A stretch of DNA of 64,000 nucleotides. Source: Cyanobacteriota bacterium. GTDB taxonomy: Bacteria; Cyanobacteriota; Cyanobacteriia; Cyanobacteriales; Microcoleaceae. The DNA lies in contig JANYGO010000208.1 in assembly GCA_025362325.1 (NCBI GenBank), forward strand, positions 27,684 through 91,683. Direction: 5' to 3'. Shown here one piece after another: positions 31,301-41,080 of the stretch (positions within the stretch are counted from its first letter, which is position 1; every line of letters begins with the position of its first letter). Both the position numbers and the translations under genes were made by a program. The notes beneath the pieces are model-generated. The model was not told where the DNA came from. It saw only the letters and a list, made by a program, of their open reading frames with translations, and searched no databases.

Positions 31301-32347
31301 TTAGAGGATTTCTTTCAAGGTTTTAAGTAATATTTGATTTTGTTCTTCCGTACCTACAGTAATCCGCAATTTGTCTTTTAATGGCGGCTGATTGAAGTAT
31401 CGAATCAATATTCCCCGTTCTTTCAGTGTTTGATAAATCCTTTCTGCATCGCCGTTGGGCGGCCTGACTAACAAAAAGTTGGTTTGCGATGGCCAAACTT
31501 CAAAGCCTAATGTCTTGAAAATCACCGCTAGTTGTACTCGCGAAGCCTTAATCTTTTCGGCGTTGGCTGTTTTGTGGTCTTGATCTGCGATCGCACTTGC
31601 CGCCACTTTATAAGCTACAGCATCCACATTATAGCTATCTTTAATTTTATTTAGTTCAGCTAACAACATCGGATTTGCTATGGCAAAACCTAACCTTAAT
31701 CCTGCTAGCGAATAACCTTTAGAAAGCGTCCTCAAAACTATAACATTACTATACTTTTTTGTCAATTCCAAAGCATGATTTTCTGCGAAATCTACATAAG
31801 CTTCATCGATGACCAGAATCCCTGATAACTCTTGAGCCAATTTCTCCAAATCTGCCACAGATATCGCTGTTCCCGATGGACTATTTGGCGAAGCTACAAA
31901 TGTCACAGCACCTTTAGCAGCTATTAGCAAATCAACTGGTAACTTGTAGTCATCTGGATAGGGAACTTCGACAAATTCTGCATCTTGAATTTGTGCTAAA
32001 GTGCGGTACAGTACATAGGTAGGCGCAGGACAAACAATCGGTTTTCCAGCTTCCCCCACAGCGCGAACTATCAAGTTTAATAAATCGTCGCTGCCGTTAC
32101 CTACCGCAATCCAATCGTCAGGAACTCCCAAAGCTTTACTAGCGGCGATGCGGAAACTTTTGCCAGTGGGATCGGGATAGCGCCGCAGCATTTCTCCGTC
32201 TATTTCCTGAAGCACTTTTAAGGCTGTGGGAGAAGGTGGATAGGGATTTTCGTTAGAATTGAGTTTGATAATTTTTGTGCCTAGGGGTGGCTGTTCTCCC
32301 GGCACATAGCCAGACATTTCCTGGATGCTTTTGCGAAAGTAATTCAT
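31301..32347 (-). CDS. hisC: Histidinol-phosphate aminotransferase
   Basis: IIKLNSNENPYPPSPTALK, VIDEAYVDFA, RTLSKGYSLAGLRLGFAIA. Confidence 0.93.
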   Translation of the reverse strand: MNYFRKSIQEMSGYVPGEQPPLGTKIIKLNSNENPYPPSPTALKVLQEIDGEMLRRYPDPTGKSFRIAASKALGVPDDWIAVGNGSDDLLNLIVRAVGEAGKPIVCPAPTYVLYRTLAQIQDAEFVEVPYPDDYKLPVDLLIAAKGAVTFVASPNSPSGTAISVADLEKLAQELSGILVIDEAYVDFAENHALELTKKYSNVIVLRTLSKGYSLAGLRLGFAIANPMLLAELNKIKDSYNVDAVAYKVAASAIADQDHKTANAEKIKASRVQLAVIFKTLGFEVWPSQTNFLLVRPPNGDAERIYQTLKERGILIRYFNQPPLKDKLRITVGTEEQNQILLKTLKEIL

Positions 32348-32399
32348 CTATTATCTGCGTTTATCTGCGTTTATCTGCTTTCATCTGCGGTTAAAAAGA

Positions 32400-33113
32400 T
32401 TATATCAAACAATTAGTGACTATCCGAGTTATGCCCAAATCAATTAACTTTTGCATATCTGCTCGATCGTCCACCGTCCACGCCACAATGTCAACTCCCT
32501 GACTGCGGCTTGCTTGAATTAGTGCGGGGTTTTCCAGCAAAACGCGATACTGGCTGCTAATCAAATTATCGCAATTCACCACAGCTTGAGACAATTGAGT
32601 TTTGTATGCTTCTAGATTAGCAACGATTTGCCCGATCGCCAAATCGCCATCTACCCGCCGCACTTGTGCCAAAAATCCATCATTAAACGAGGTAATAACG
32701 CATTTTTCTTTGATTCCTGCACCATTCAAAGTATTGACAAAATCCGCAACTTCTGCATCTGACCATTCGCAGTGCGGTTTGACATCAAAGTAGAGAAATT
32801 TGTCAACATTTTTCAGGATAGCTAAGGCGGCTTTTAGGGTAGCGATTTTTTCTGCTGAAAATTCATCGCCAAACCATTTACCCGCATTGAGTGTCTGCAA
32901 TTCTGACAGGTTTGTTTCCCTGACTTTACCGGAAACTCCGGTGATTCTATCCAGGGTAGCGTCGTGGAAAATTATCGGTATGTTGTCGGCGGATAGCTGG
33001 ATATCAAATTCGATCGAATCGGCTCCACGGGCGATCGCCAGTTCAAATGCTGCTAAAGTGTTCTCAGGGGCGATCGCTGAAAATCCCCGATGTGCGATAA
33101 TTTCTAAATTCAC
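32400..33113 (-). CDS. Glycerophosphodiester phosphodiesterase
   Basis: IIAHRGFSAIAPENTLAAFELAIARGADSIEFDIQLSADNIPIIFHDATLDRITG. Confidence 0.95.
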   Translation of the reverse strand: MNLEIIAHRGFSAIAPENTLAAFELAIARGADSIEFDIQLSADNIPIIFHDATLDRITGVSGKVRETNLSELQTLNAGKWFGDEFSAEKIATLKAALAILKNVDKFLYFDVKPHCEWSDAEVADFVNTLNGAGIKEKCVITSFNDGFLAQVRRVDGDLAIGQIVANLEAYKTQLSQAVVNCDNLISSQYRVLLENPALIQASRSQGVDIVAWTVDDRADMQKLIDLGITRIVTNCLI

Positions 33114-33964
33114 TGTTTCGCGCTTTCTAAAAAATCTGCCACAGTTTGATTAAAAGTATCCGGTTGAGTCAAAAAACACCAGTGATTCCCCGGCACTTTT
33201 TGAATTACTAGATTTTTCAAGTATCTTTGGTAGGGTTGCATTTGCCAATCCATGCGATTTACTCCTTTTTCCGGCTGTACAAACAAAGTTGGAATATCAA
33301 TATCTTCAGTTAAACCGGCAACTTTCATCACTTCGGAAAATATCTGATTTCTGGCGGAAATCGTAAATTTACTGCCCCAACTTCCGTCTGACTTTTGTTC
33401 GATTTGGTGTTGGAATATCCTTTGTTGCACTTCACTCCAACCCGCGTATTCTCCCCATTGTTTGGCTGCTGCTTCTGCTTGGGCTAAAGTCGCAAACGGG
33501 CCCATACATTTGAGACAGTCTAATTTTCGGTAAACTATTGGTAGCGTGAGTTTCATCACGGCGGGCAGTTTTGTGATGAAGATGGGGTCTACTAAAATCA
33601 TACTGGAAAAGCGATCGCCATTCTGCCGCGCCCAAATCGGTGCTAGTTTTCCTGTCCAAGAATGTCCGATTATGTGGGCATTTTGCCAGTTGAGGTGTAC
33701 CATCAAAGCTTCCAAATCTGCGATCGCCCTAGCAAAAGTATAGTCTATTTCCGGTTTACTGCTCTCTCCGTGGCCGCGCATATCTGGCGCTACAATATGA
33801 TAGCGGTTAGACAAATAATTGCCCAAGCCAGTCCAGACAACCGCACTATCTGCCAAACCGTGCAGCAGCAGCAAACGCGGAACTTTTTCTGTCCCTGTTT
33901 TTGAGTTCCATTCTAGGTAAGAAAGTTCGATGTCGGGCAATTTTAAGCTGTTGCGTGTAAACAT
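33110..33964 (-). CDS. Alpha/beta hydrolase
   Basis: LLLLHGLADSAVVWTGLGNYL, VAPDMRGHGESSKP, IIGHSWTGKLAP; MFTRNSLK start preferred to the ORF start at 34075. Confidence 0.9.
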   Translation of the reverse strand: MFTRNSLKLPDIELSYLEWNSKTGTEKVPRLLLLHGLADSAVVWTGLGNYLSNRYHIVAPDMRGHGESSKPEIDYTFARAIADLEALMVHLNWQNAHIIGHSWTGKLAPIWARQNGDRFSSMILVDPIFITKLPAVMKLTLPIVYRKLDCLKCMGPFATLAQAEAAAKQWGEYAGWSEVQQRIFQHQIEQKSDGSWGSKFTISARNQIFSEVMKVAGLTEDIDIPTLFVQPEKGVNRMDWQMQPYQRYLKNLVIQKVPGNHWCFLTQPDTFNQTVADFLESAKQ

Positions 33965-34162
33965 GATTAGCGGTAATTTTGAGTATATTTTTCCCCAAAA
34001 AAAAGAGACCGGGTTTTGTACGGAGATTATTTGTTCGTTGTTTAAAATTCTCGCTAAACCTGCCCCTACAAACAAATTTGAGGTGAGAAACCAGGTTTCT
34101 TGCCAGATACGTCGCTGTCAAACCAAAGACATTGAGAAACCTGGTTTCTGAGGCTGAGAATC

Positions 34163-35452
34163 CTAAATCTTCCCTTTCAAGCTAAACAAAAGAAACTGAG
34201 TTTTCTGCGCTTCCTCAAAATTGTCATCGCTGAGCAAAACTACACTTTTGCTGCCATCTGGCAACTGCGGGCCGAGAGTCATCCCCTCTAAATTGTACAG
34301 CGGAATTCCCAGTTCGCTCAAGTCTAACAGCAACTTTTTCCTCACAGGTTCGACCATTGCCACTTGCCCCTTAAAACTCTGGATTCTGGAAGTATCTGTA
34401 GCCGCCCCAACCGCTACTTGATAAATTTTAGCACCGTATCCCGACAGTCCAAAAGAACGCTCTAAACTCAAAAATTGACCGCCACCAATAGTTACCAATT
34501 CTGTTAATCCGTTCAAAACAGTCATCGGAACTTGGTCTAGCTTGTAAAGATTTTCTGAGACTAATTGCGGTGTTTTATCGACGATGATATAATGTAAAAG
34601 ACGGAGTTTGGTTGCCTGTTCCGGGTCTAAATCTTGAATTAACGGTGCTGCCGTCGCTGTAAACAATCGAAACGGATCGAGACCGCCCGGACTAAAGGTT
34701 TCGGGGTCGATACTTAAAGATTCAAAACCTAAATTTTCCTGGACTCCTTGCTGTTGTTTCTCATCGCTGGGAGCGGGAATGTAGCGCTTTGGGATCGGCA
34801 AATTTCCTCGCAATTTCCCGGTGGTGAGGTCAAATTCTCCTAGAAAAGGAGGGCTGCCTTCGCTGGCAACAAATACTGAATTCCGGGGAGAAAGGGCGAT
34901 GCCTTCGGGATTGATGGAACCCCAAGGGAAGGTTTCACCGTCTGCTTTTTTGAGGGAGGTAACGCCTTCAACGGCAACTTTTTTCAGGCGAATATTTGCT
35001 GGATCGCTGGATGTAAGATCGAGTCTGAGACTGTAAAATCTGGCTTCTCCGTTTTCGCTTTTGTCGTCGGAAAGAGCGTAAAAACGATAAGCTTTGGAAG
35101 TCACGCCACTAATACCTTTTGCGTCGTATGTGATTCCTGATAAACCGCCGACTGGTGCTCCTTCAAAATTGATTTTGGGCAATTGGTACTCGCCCAAAAA
35201 GTCTAGGGATATTTCGGGAAAAGAGCGGTCTCTAGCAACAGCGGGAGGGGCGGCGCAAGCTGTGCAAACTGTTAACAAAATTAGGGCTAAACTGAATAAG
35301 CGCAAAATGCGTTGGCGAAGCCCGCCCCTACGGGGGCTACGCCAACGAAGAGGATCGCCCAACGCCTTAAAATGCCAATAATTGCTCAGTACGCTAAATT
35401 TTATTTTGTTGTTCTTGTTCAATTGTTTGCTTTTGTGCCATCTTTGTGACAT
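34163..35452 (-). CDS. Esterase-like phytase-family (phytase-like domain) lipoprotein
   Basis: LSGITYDAKGISGVTSKAYRFYALSDDKSENGEARFYSLRLDL, NPEGIALSP, GMTLGPQLPDGSKSVVLLSDDNF; lipobox-like LTVCTACA. Exact start uncertain (see findings). Confidence 0.8.
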   Translation of the reverse strand: MSQRWHKSKQLNKNNKIKFSVLSNYWHFKALGDPLRWRSPRRGGLRQRILRLFSLALILLTVCTACAAPPAVARDRSFPEISLDFLGEYQLPKINFEGAPVGGLSGITYDAKGISGVTSKAYRFYALSDDKSENGEARFYSLRLDLTSSDPANIRLKKVAVEGVTSLKKADGETFPWGSINPEGIALSPRNSVFVASEGSPPFLGEFDLTTGKLRGNLPIPKRYIPAPSDEKQQQGVQENLGFESLSIDPETFSPGGLDPFRLFTATAAPLIQDLDPEQATKLRLLHYIIVDKTPQLVSENLYKLDQVPMTVLNGLTELVTIGGGQFLSLERSFGLSGYGAKIYQVAVGAATDTSRIQSFKGQVAMVEPVRKKLLLDLSELGIPLYNLEGMTLGPQLPDGSKSVVLLSDDNFEEAQKTQFLLFSLKGKI

Positions 35453-35473
35453 AATTTATACCCTTTTGTAAAT

Positions 35474-36808
35474 ATGCAAAACTTGATGTTTCGTGCGGGG
35501 CTGCCGAATCGCGGCAACCAAATTTTGAGAATGAGAAATTCTGTACCTATTGGGTGCTTGCTTTTCTTGTGGCTGTGTGCTGGTTCTGTTGCTAGCGCCC
35601 AAACTAATCCACTAGGCCTCGATCAATTTTCTCCTAATCCTCTTGAAATTACCACACCCGATCCCCTAAAACCCGCCAGTGAATCTTTGAGTAACACTCA
35701 GCGGGACGAACTGACAGCGGCTTTGGAACAGTTAAACTTAGAAGCAGCGGCTAAACTGCAAGCTGGAGATGGGGCTGGCGCTTTTGATATTTGGTTCCGA
35801 GAATTGCGGCTGCGCAGGTATCTTGGCCCGGCGGCGGAAATTGCTGCTTTGAGTCGGGTGGGAAGTATTGCTTGGAGTAGCAGTAAAAACCTTGAACTAC
35901 AGCTTATTACTAAACGGCTGCAAGCAATTCACAAACAAGTCAAATCCCAAGTACCAATTAATACTGAGTTGCTCCCGGCTTTGGCTGCGGCTTTTCAGCA
36001 GGTGCGCGCTAAAGGGCCGACTGTAGAAGTTTACCAACAAATTCTCGAAAATGCGCGCCAAAATCAAGATATATTGGCTCAGGGTCAGATTTTAAAGGCG
36101 ATCGCACTTATTCACATCAATTGGCTGAGTTACGATAAAGCGGCTCCGGTGTATGAGGAATTGGCAACTTTAATTCAGGAAAACCGCGGTTTATTTGTGG
36201 CTAATGCTGCTGTACAAAATTCTGCTATAACGGCGGGAAACGGTGCGCCGCCACAGCCTGTAAATCCTCCTACTGAGGTGGATACTCTGAAACAGTTAGC
36301 CTACGCTTACCAGCAGTCGAAACAACCCCTAAAGGCGATCGCAGCTAGGGAAAAACTAGCATCTGTGTATCTAAACCTGCAAAACCCCAGCGCTATACCA
36401 CCGCTAAAAATTGCGATCGCCACCGATTACCAAATGCTAGGTCAAATCAACCTAGCAGCTCAATATTATCAAGAAGCATACAATTTAGCCGTTCCCATTC
36501 AACAATATGCCCAAGCTAGCGAAGCTTTGGATAAATTAGCATTGCTTTACCGATCGCAAAAACAGCTAGAACCGACTGTGCGAATTTATCAAATGCAGTT
36601 GCTGTTGGAAGAACGGGCTTACAATTGGTACGGATTGATGAGTGCTTACGACAATCTCGGTCAAGTTTATCAGGAGATGAAGGCTTACGATAAAGCTTTG
36701 GAAGCTTATCAAAAAGGGTTGGAAGTGGCTCAAAGATTGGGACACCGAAAAGAGTATTTTGATAAGAAAATTCTCAAGGTTAACAAGCAATTGCAAAAAA
36801 CTTCGTAG
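35474..36808 (+). CDS. Secreted TPR repeat protein
   Basis: Signal peptide and C-terminal TPRs (AYDNLGQVYQEMKAYDKALEAYQKGLEVAQ). Confidence 0.85.
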   Translation: MQNLMFRAGLPNRGNQILRMRNSVPIGCLLFLWLCAGSVASAQTNPLGLDQFSPNPLEITTPDPLKPASESLSNTQRDELTAALEQLNLEAAAKLQAGDGAGAFDIWFRELRLRRYLGPAAEIAALSRVGSIAWSSSKNLELQLITKRLQAIHKQVKSQVPINTELLPALAAAFQQVRAKGPTVEVYQQILENARQNQDILAQGQILKAIALIHINWLSYDKAAPVYEELATLIQENRGLFVANAAVQNSAITAGNGAPPQPVNPPTEVDTLKQLAYAYQQSKQPLKAIAAREKLASVYLNLQNPSAIPPLKIAIATDYQMLGQINLAAQYYQEAYNLAVPIQQYAQASEALDKLALLYRSQKQLEPTVRIYQMQLLLEERAYNWYGLMSAYDNLGQVYQEMKAYDKALEAYQKGLEVAQRLGHRKEYFDKKILKVNKQLQKTS

Positions 36809-37099
36809 TTGTTACATCTGATTGATTAGTTTTATATATTCGAGGCTTGTAGGGGCGGGTTTAGCGCTAAATATTCAGATTCGGCAGACAATCTCAATAC
36901 AAAACCCGCCCTTGTGGTGCTTCGGCCCACGTAACGAAGTATTAAATGGCGTAAATTTTGATAAATATTCCGAACTAGCTTGCTGCTGAGGCTTCCAGAC
37001 AGCAAACAGGATTTGGTAAAACTGAGGGCGATCGCCTAACTTAACTGATTCTATTTGTTACAATTATTGATTGGATGTATTGTACCATTTTTCCTGTAA

Positions 37100-39124
37100 A
37101 TGACCATTTCCTCACCCGTAGCAGACACCAAAAACCCACCCCGTCGCGATACAGACTGGCGGTTATTCATGAGGTTGGCATCTTACGCAACCCGCAGCAA
37201 ACGCTTGCTGATGATTTCGATCGCACTATTAGTACCGCTAGCAGTCTCAGGAGCACTTCAGCCGATTCTGATCGGACAGGCAATTTCGGTAATTCGATCG
37301 GAACCTACCTATGAATTCTTGCGGGGATTGCCTTTATCTGCTGCATTAAATATTTTGGCAGTATTGCTGATGCTAACTATAGCAGTTAGATTGGCACTGC
37401 AATCAGTCCAAGGATATTTAGTTACCAAAGTAGGGCAAATTATTACGACTGATATTAGAAATGATTTGTTCGCCCACGTCACATCGCTAGCAGTGCGGTT
37501 TTTCGATCGCACTCCTGTCGGTAAATTGATGACTCGCCTCACCAGCGATGTAGAAGCTTTGGGGGAAGTATTTTCCGGCGGGGCGATCGGGATTGTTAGC
37601 GATTTATTTTCAATTTTAGTAATTGCCATTTTCATGTTTACCATGCAGTGGCAACTAGCTTTAATGTTGGTATTAATGATGATACCAATTACCGCCCTCA
37701 TAATTTATTTCCAGTACCAATACCGGATTGCAAATTACACTACCAGAGAAGAACTTTCCGATCTCAACGCCCAACTGCAAGAAAACCTAACTGGTATTGG
37801 CGTAGTGCAGCTATTCCGCCGCGAAAGATTCAACTCAGAATTGTTTAACGTCACCAACAAACGCTACATCAAAGCAGTTGACACAACTATCTTTTACGAT
37901 TCTGCAGTATCTGCGACATTGGAATGGATTGCTTTAGTGGCAATTGGAGCCGTTTTGTGGCTGGGCGGTGAAAAAGTTCTGCATGGTACTCTTAACTTTG
38001 GTACTTTGTCAGCATTTATTTTATTTGCTCAGCGTCTCTTCGATCCGCTGCGGCAATTTGCGGAGAAATTTACTGCCATTCAAGCAGGATTTACCGCCGT
38101 CGAACGGATTAGCGATATTCTCAACGAACCGATCGAAATTAAAGATCCAACTAGCGCACAGAAGGAAGAAGGAAGAAGGAAGAGGGAAGAAGGAAGAGGG
38201 AAGAAGGAAGAGGGAAGAAGGGAATATGATTCGCCGCTGCTGATTACCAGTCATCCTGAGCCAATTGCCTATAATTTATCTTCAAATGAGGAAGAATTGG
38301 CAGACAATAATCAAACTCCTGTAACTTCTGAATATCGCCTATCAGCTAACAATCAAAAATCCCTAGTTGCCCATGCCCAATCACAGCAAGCCGCATCAGG
38401 AGAAATCCAATTTGACAATGTGTGGTTTGCGTACAAAGATAACGAATATGTCTTGGAAGACCTTAATTTTACCATCAAATCCGGCGAAAAAGTAGCATTA
38501 GTCGGCCCCACGGGTGCGGGCAAAAGTTCGATCATCCGTCTCCTGTGCCGCCTTTACGAACCGACGCGAGGACGCATTTTGATTGATGGTGTGGATATTC
38601 GCGATTTGCCTCAAGCGGAATTGCGCAGACACGTAGGGGTGATTATTCAAGATGGCTTTCTATTTGCTGGCGATGTCAAGAGCAATATTAGCCTGGGCGA
38701 AAGTTACTCTATGGAGGAAATTCAAGCAGCAGCAGAAAAGACGAATGTTGCGCGTTTAATTGAAGAATTGCCTCAAGGTTATGACACGCAATTGCGGGAG
38801 CGGGGAACCAATCTTTCGGGGGGACAAAAGCAGTTGTTAGCGTTTGCTCGCGCGGCGATTCGCAATCCCAGTATTTTAGTTCTAGACGAGGCAACTGCTA
38901 GTTTGGATGTGGGGACGGAAGCTTTGATTCAAGAGGCTTTGGAGCGTTTAATGGTGGACAGAACTGCTATAATCATTGCGCACAGGCTCTCGACTATCCG
39001 AAATGTCGATCGTATTTTGGTGCTCAAACGCGGGCAGTTAGTAGAGTCTGGCAGCCACGAAGAATTGTTGCAGCAAGAAGGTTTGTATGCCAGTTTGTAT
39101 AAGCTGCAAATGCTCGGAAGTTGA
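37100..39124 (+). CDS. ABC transporter permease/ATP-binding fusion (exporter type)
   Basis: Six-TM ABC exporter domain, Walker A GPTGAGKSS, signature LSGGQKQLLAFARA, Walker B ILVLDEATASLD. Confidence 0.96.
   Translation: MTISSPVADTKNPPRRDTDWRLFMRLASYATRSKRLLMISIALLVPLAVSGALQPILIGQAISVIRSEPTYEFLRGLPLSAALNILAVLLMLTIAVRLALQSVQGYLVTKVGQIITTDIRNDLFAHVTSLAVRFFDRTPVGKLMTRLTSDVEALGEVFSGGAIGIVSDLFSILVIAIFMFTMQWQLALMLVLMMIPITALIIYFQYQYRIANYTTREELSDLNAQLQENLTGIGVVQLFRRERFNSELFNVTNKRYIKAVDTTIFYDSAVSATLEWIALVAIGAVLWLGGEKVLHGTLNFGTLSAFILFAQRLFDPLRQFAEKFTAIQAGFTAVERISDILNEPIEIKDPTSAQKEEGRRKREEGRGKKEEGRREYDSPLLITSHPEPIAYNLSSNEEELADNNQTPVTSEYRLSANNQKSLVAHAQSQQAASGEIQFDNVWFAYKDNEYVLEDLNFTIKSGEKVALVGPTGAGKSSIIRLLCRLYEPTRGRILIDGVDIRDLPQAELRRHVGVIIQDGFLFAGDVKSNISLGESYSMEEIQAAAEKTNVARLIEELPQGYDTQLRERGTNLSGGQKQLLAFARAAIRNPSILVLDEATASLDVGTEALIQEALERLMVDRTAIIIAHRLSTIRNVDRILVLKRGQLVESGSHEELLQQEGLYASLYKLQMLGS
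38160..38222. repeat. GGAAGA-type purine repeat inside the ABC transporter coding sequence
   Basis: gaaggaagaaggaagaagg...gaagagggaagaagg encoding KEEGRRKREEGRGKKEEGRRE. Confidence 0.9.
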
Positions 39125-39196
39125 CATTTGACAGTTGATAGTTGACCTGTGACAGTTGACAGAAGGAATATTTTTCCTAAACTGGGGATATGTGTG

Positions 39197-39252
39197 GTTT
39201 TAGATTTTAGATGAGAGAACAAATCTAAAATCTAAAATCTAAAATCTAAAAT
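39197..39252. repeat. Heptameric short tandem repeat (ATCTAAA)n
   Basis: aatctaaaatctaaaatctaaaatctaaaatc plus an inverted portion ttttagattttagat. Confidence 0.8.
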
Positions 39253-39256
39253 CGGA

Positions 39257-39475
39257 TCACCTGCCGAAAATTATTCTCCCAATGGTTTCTGGCAGGTGAG
39301 TTATGTGTTGGAAAAGCTGATTTGGCCCGATGCCAAACAATAACTGCATCGCCAGCACAATTGCTGCTAGAGCAATTGCTGTGCCGACGCTGGCTTTTAA
39401 CACTTTAAAAGCCCAATTGAATACCAGCCAAGAAACAAGTAAGGAAGCAATTAAGATAATTAATTCTAGGGGCAT
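39257..39475 (-). CDS. Small membrane protein, unknown function
   Basis: 72 aa ORF with two hydrophobic segments. Confidence 0.6.
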   Translation of the reverse strand: MPLELIILIASLLVSWLVFNWAFKVLKASVGTAIALAAIVLAMQLLFGIGPNQLFQHITHLPETIGRIIFGR

Positions 39476-39502
39476 ATAACATTTTTTACTGTCATGTTTG
39501 AT

Positions 39503-40720
39503 TCAAGCAATACTGCCGCGTTTCCGTGTTTCCTTAAAAGAAATTCCGACATTTTTCAAGCCTGCTTTAATCATTTGCTGTTCTAATAAAGCGAAAAAGC
39601 GAGTTCGATCGCCCCCGGTGACTACGGCTTGGTTATGGGCTTCTGCTAGCGTCACGGGATAGCCACCGCCTTTGTGTACTTGAGCCAGCATCATTCCTAA
39701 TGCTAAATCTAGCTCCACCTTATCTTGTGCTACCCATTCCGGCACTTCTATTCTAGCAATTTCTGTACCAACATGAACGTAACAAAAATAGATGGGATTA
39801 AGGCCGTATAAATCTAAAATTCGAGCGTGGGATTTCCATAATGGGCTTCTTTGTCCGGGGGACAGAATTGTTGCCCATAAGATGGCATCTCGCAAGGGTT
39901 CAAATTCTTGACAAGGTGCTTTTTCGTCAAAAGCACTGGTGGCGGAAAATCCAACATTCGGACAGTTTGTCATGCAGTCTGGTACTTCGTGGGTGCAAGC
40001 TTGAAAGCGCAAAAAAGATAAGCTTTCGCTGCTGCGAGAAGCACTTAAGTATCCTAGTAGGGGAATTTTTGCAACACGCAATTTGTCCCAAGCTTCTAAA
40101 ATTGGCTGCAAAATTCGATCGCGCGCTTCAGTAGGTAACTGTTCCAAAAACCAATAAATCAGGGAACCGTCTACCATTGCCAAAGTGGGCGCGGGCAGTC
40201 GATTGTCGTTAGCTTTTGCCCAATTGCAGCCCATTTCTGCGAGGGCGATGGCTTCGGAAACGGCGCGCCGGTATCCCATCCATTCTTCGGTTCTAATGCC
40301 CCACTGGCGCGAAGCATACAAGTCTTCGGGCTTGTAGAAAACTTCGGGCACGCTGTCTAAAACTGGGTGGCGGCTTTGCCCGTAGTGCAGCATGACAGTG
40401 CCGACGTTGATCAGGTAGCAGTAGGCGATTTCGTGATGGCTGGGCGAAATTTGCGATCCGTCTGTGGCGAAGACTGTGTGGGCTGCGGGGGGTGCGGTGA
40501 TGTAGGTGCGATCGGACAATGGCTCGATCGGCGTGGCAGCATTGAATAAAGTGCGATCGCTCCAACTCTCTTGCAATTCTACCAATTTTTCCTGTCCCAC
40601 CGCGGCTTTTTCTAGCAAATTCTGAGCCACTTGCAAACGCTGGCGAGCCGCAGCCGCTTCCACATTCAAATGTTGGCTCATTCCCTGCATTGCCTTGGCT
40701 GCTTTAGTTAAATCTAGCAT
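39503..40720 (-). CDS. NurA domain nuclease
   Basis: VFATDGSQISPSHHEIAYCYLINVGTV, ALAMVDGSLIYWFLEQLP, GGYPVTLAEAHNQAVVTGGDR typical of NurA. Confidence 0.82.
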   Translation of the reverse strand: MLDLTKAAKAMQGMSQHLNVEAAAARQRLQVAQNLLEKAAVGQEKLVELQESWSDRTLFNAATPIEPLSDRTYITAPPAAHTVFATDGSQISPSHHEIAYCYLINVGTVMLHYGQSRHPVLDSVPEVFYKPEDLYASRQWGIRTEEWMGYRRAVSEAIALAEMGCNWAKANDNRLPAPTLAMVDGSLIYWFLEQLPTEARDRILQPILEAWDKLRVAKIPLLGYLSASRSSESLSFLRFQACTHEVPDCMTNCPNVGFSATSAFDEKAPCQEFEPLRDAILWATILSPGQRSPLWKSHARILDLYGLNPIYFCYVHVGTEIARIEVPEWVAQDKVELDLALGMMLAQVHKGGGYPVTLAEAHNQAVVTGGDRTRFFALLEQQMIKAGLKNVGISFKETRKRGSIA

Positions 40721-40739
40721 TGGTTTTAAGCCTTAGATT

Positions 40740-40803
40740 GGTTCGATCGTTCGGAATGCAAGTCCTGGGAAAAAGAAGGACTTGCATTCCGAACGATCGA
40801 ACC
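40740..40803. repeat. Perfect 27 bp inverted repeat with ~10 nt loop
   Basis: GGTTCGATCGTTCGGAATGCAAGTCCT-N10-AGGACTTGCATTCCGAACGATCGAACC. Confidence 0.9.
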
Positions 40804-40810
40804 TGGAAAA

Positions 40811-40837
40811 GAAGGACTAAAGTCCTCACTACGAACC
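40811..40837. repeat. Family A right half-element
   Basis: GAAGGACTAAAGTCCTCACTACGAACC. Confidence 0.8.
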
Positions 40838-40852
40838 TATTTTATTACGGTC

Positions 40853-40884
40853 ACCGACAAAAAAAATCGATTTTTTTTGTCGGT
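40853..40884. repeat. Perfect 32 bp palindrome
   Basis: ACCGACAAAAAAAATCGATTTTTTTTGTCGGT is self-complementary over its entire length. Confidence 0.92.
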
Positions 40885-41080
40885 ATCCTTGATTTTTTGG
40901 GAAGTTTCTGTTATATTTATATCATAATGGGAATATGTTCAAAAATAATATTTTCGCAACCATCCCATTATATAAAAATACCATACCAGCCCCGCAAAAG
41001 TCAACCAAAAAAGTGTAAAATTTTGGTATTTTTTTTGACTCTGCTAAGCGAAAAAAACCTCCTTGCCAACAAGTCTAACA

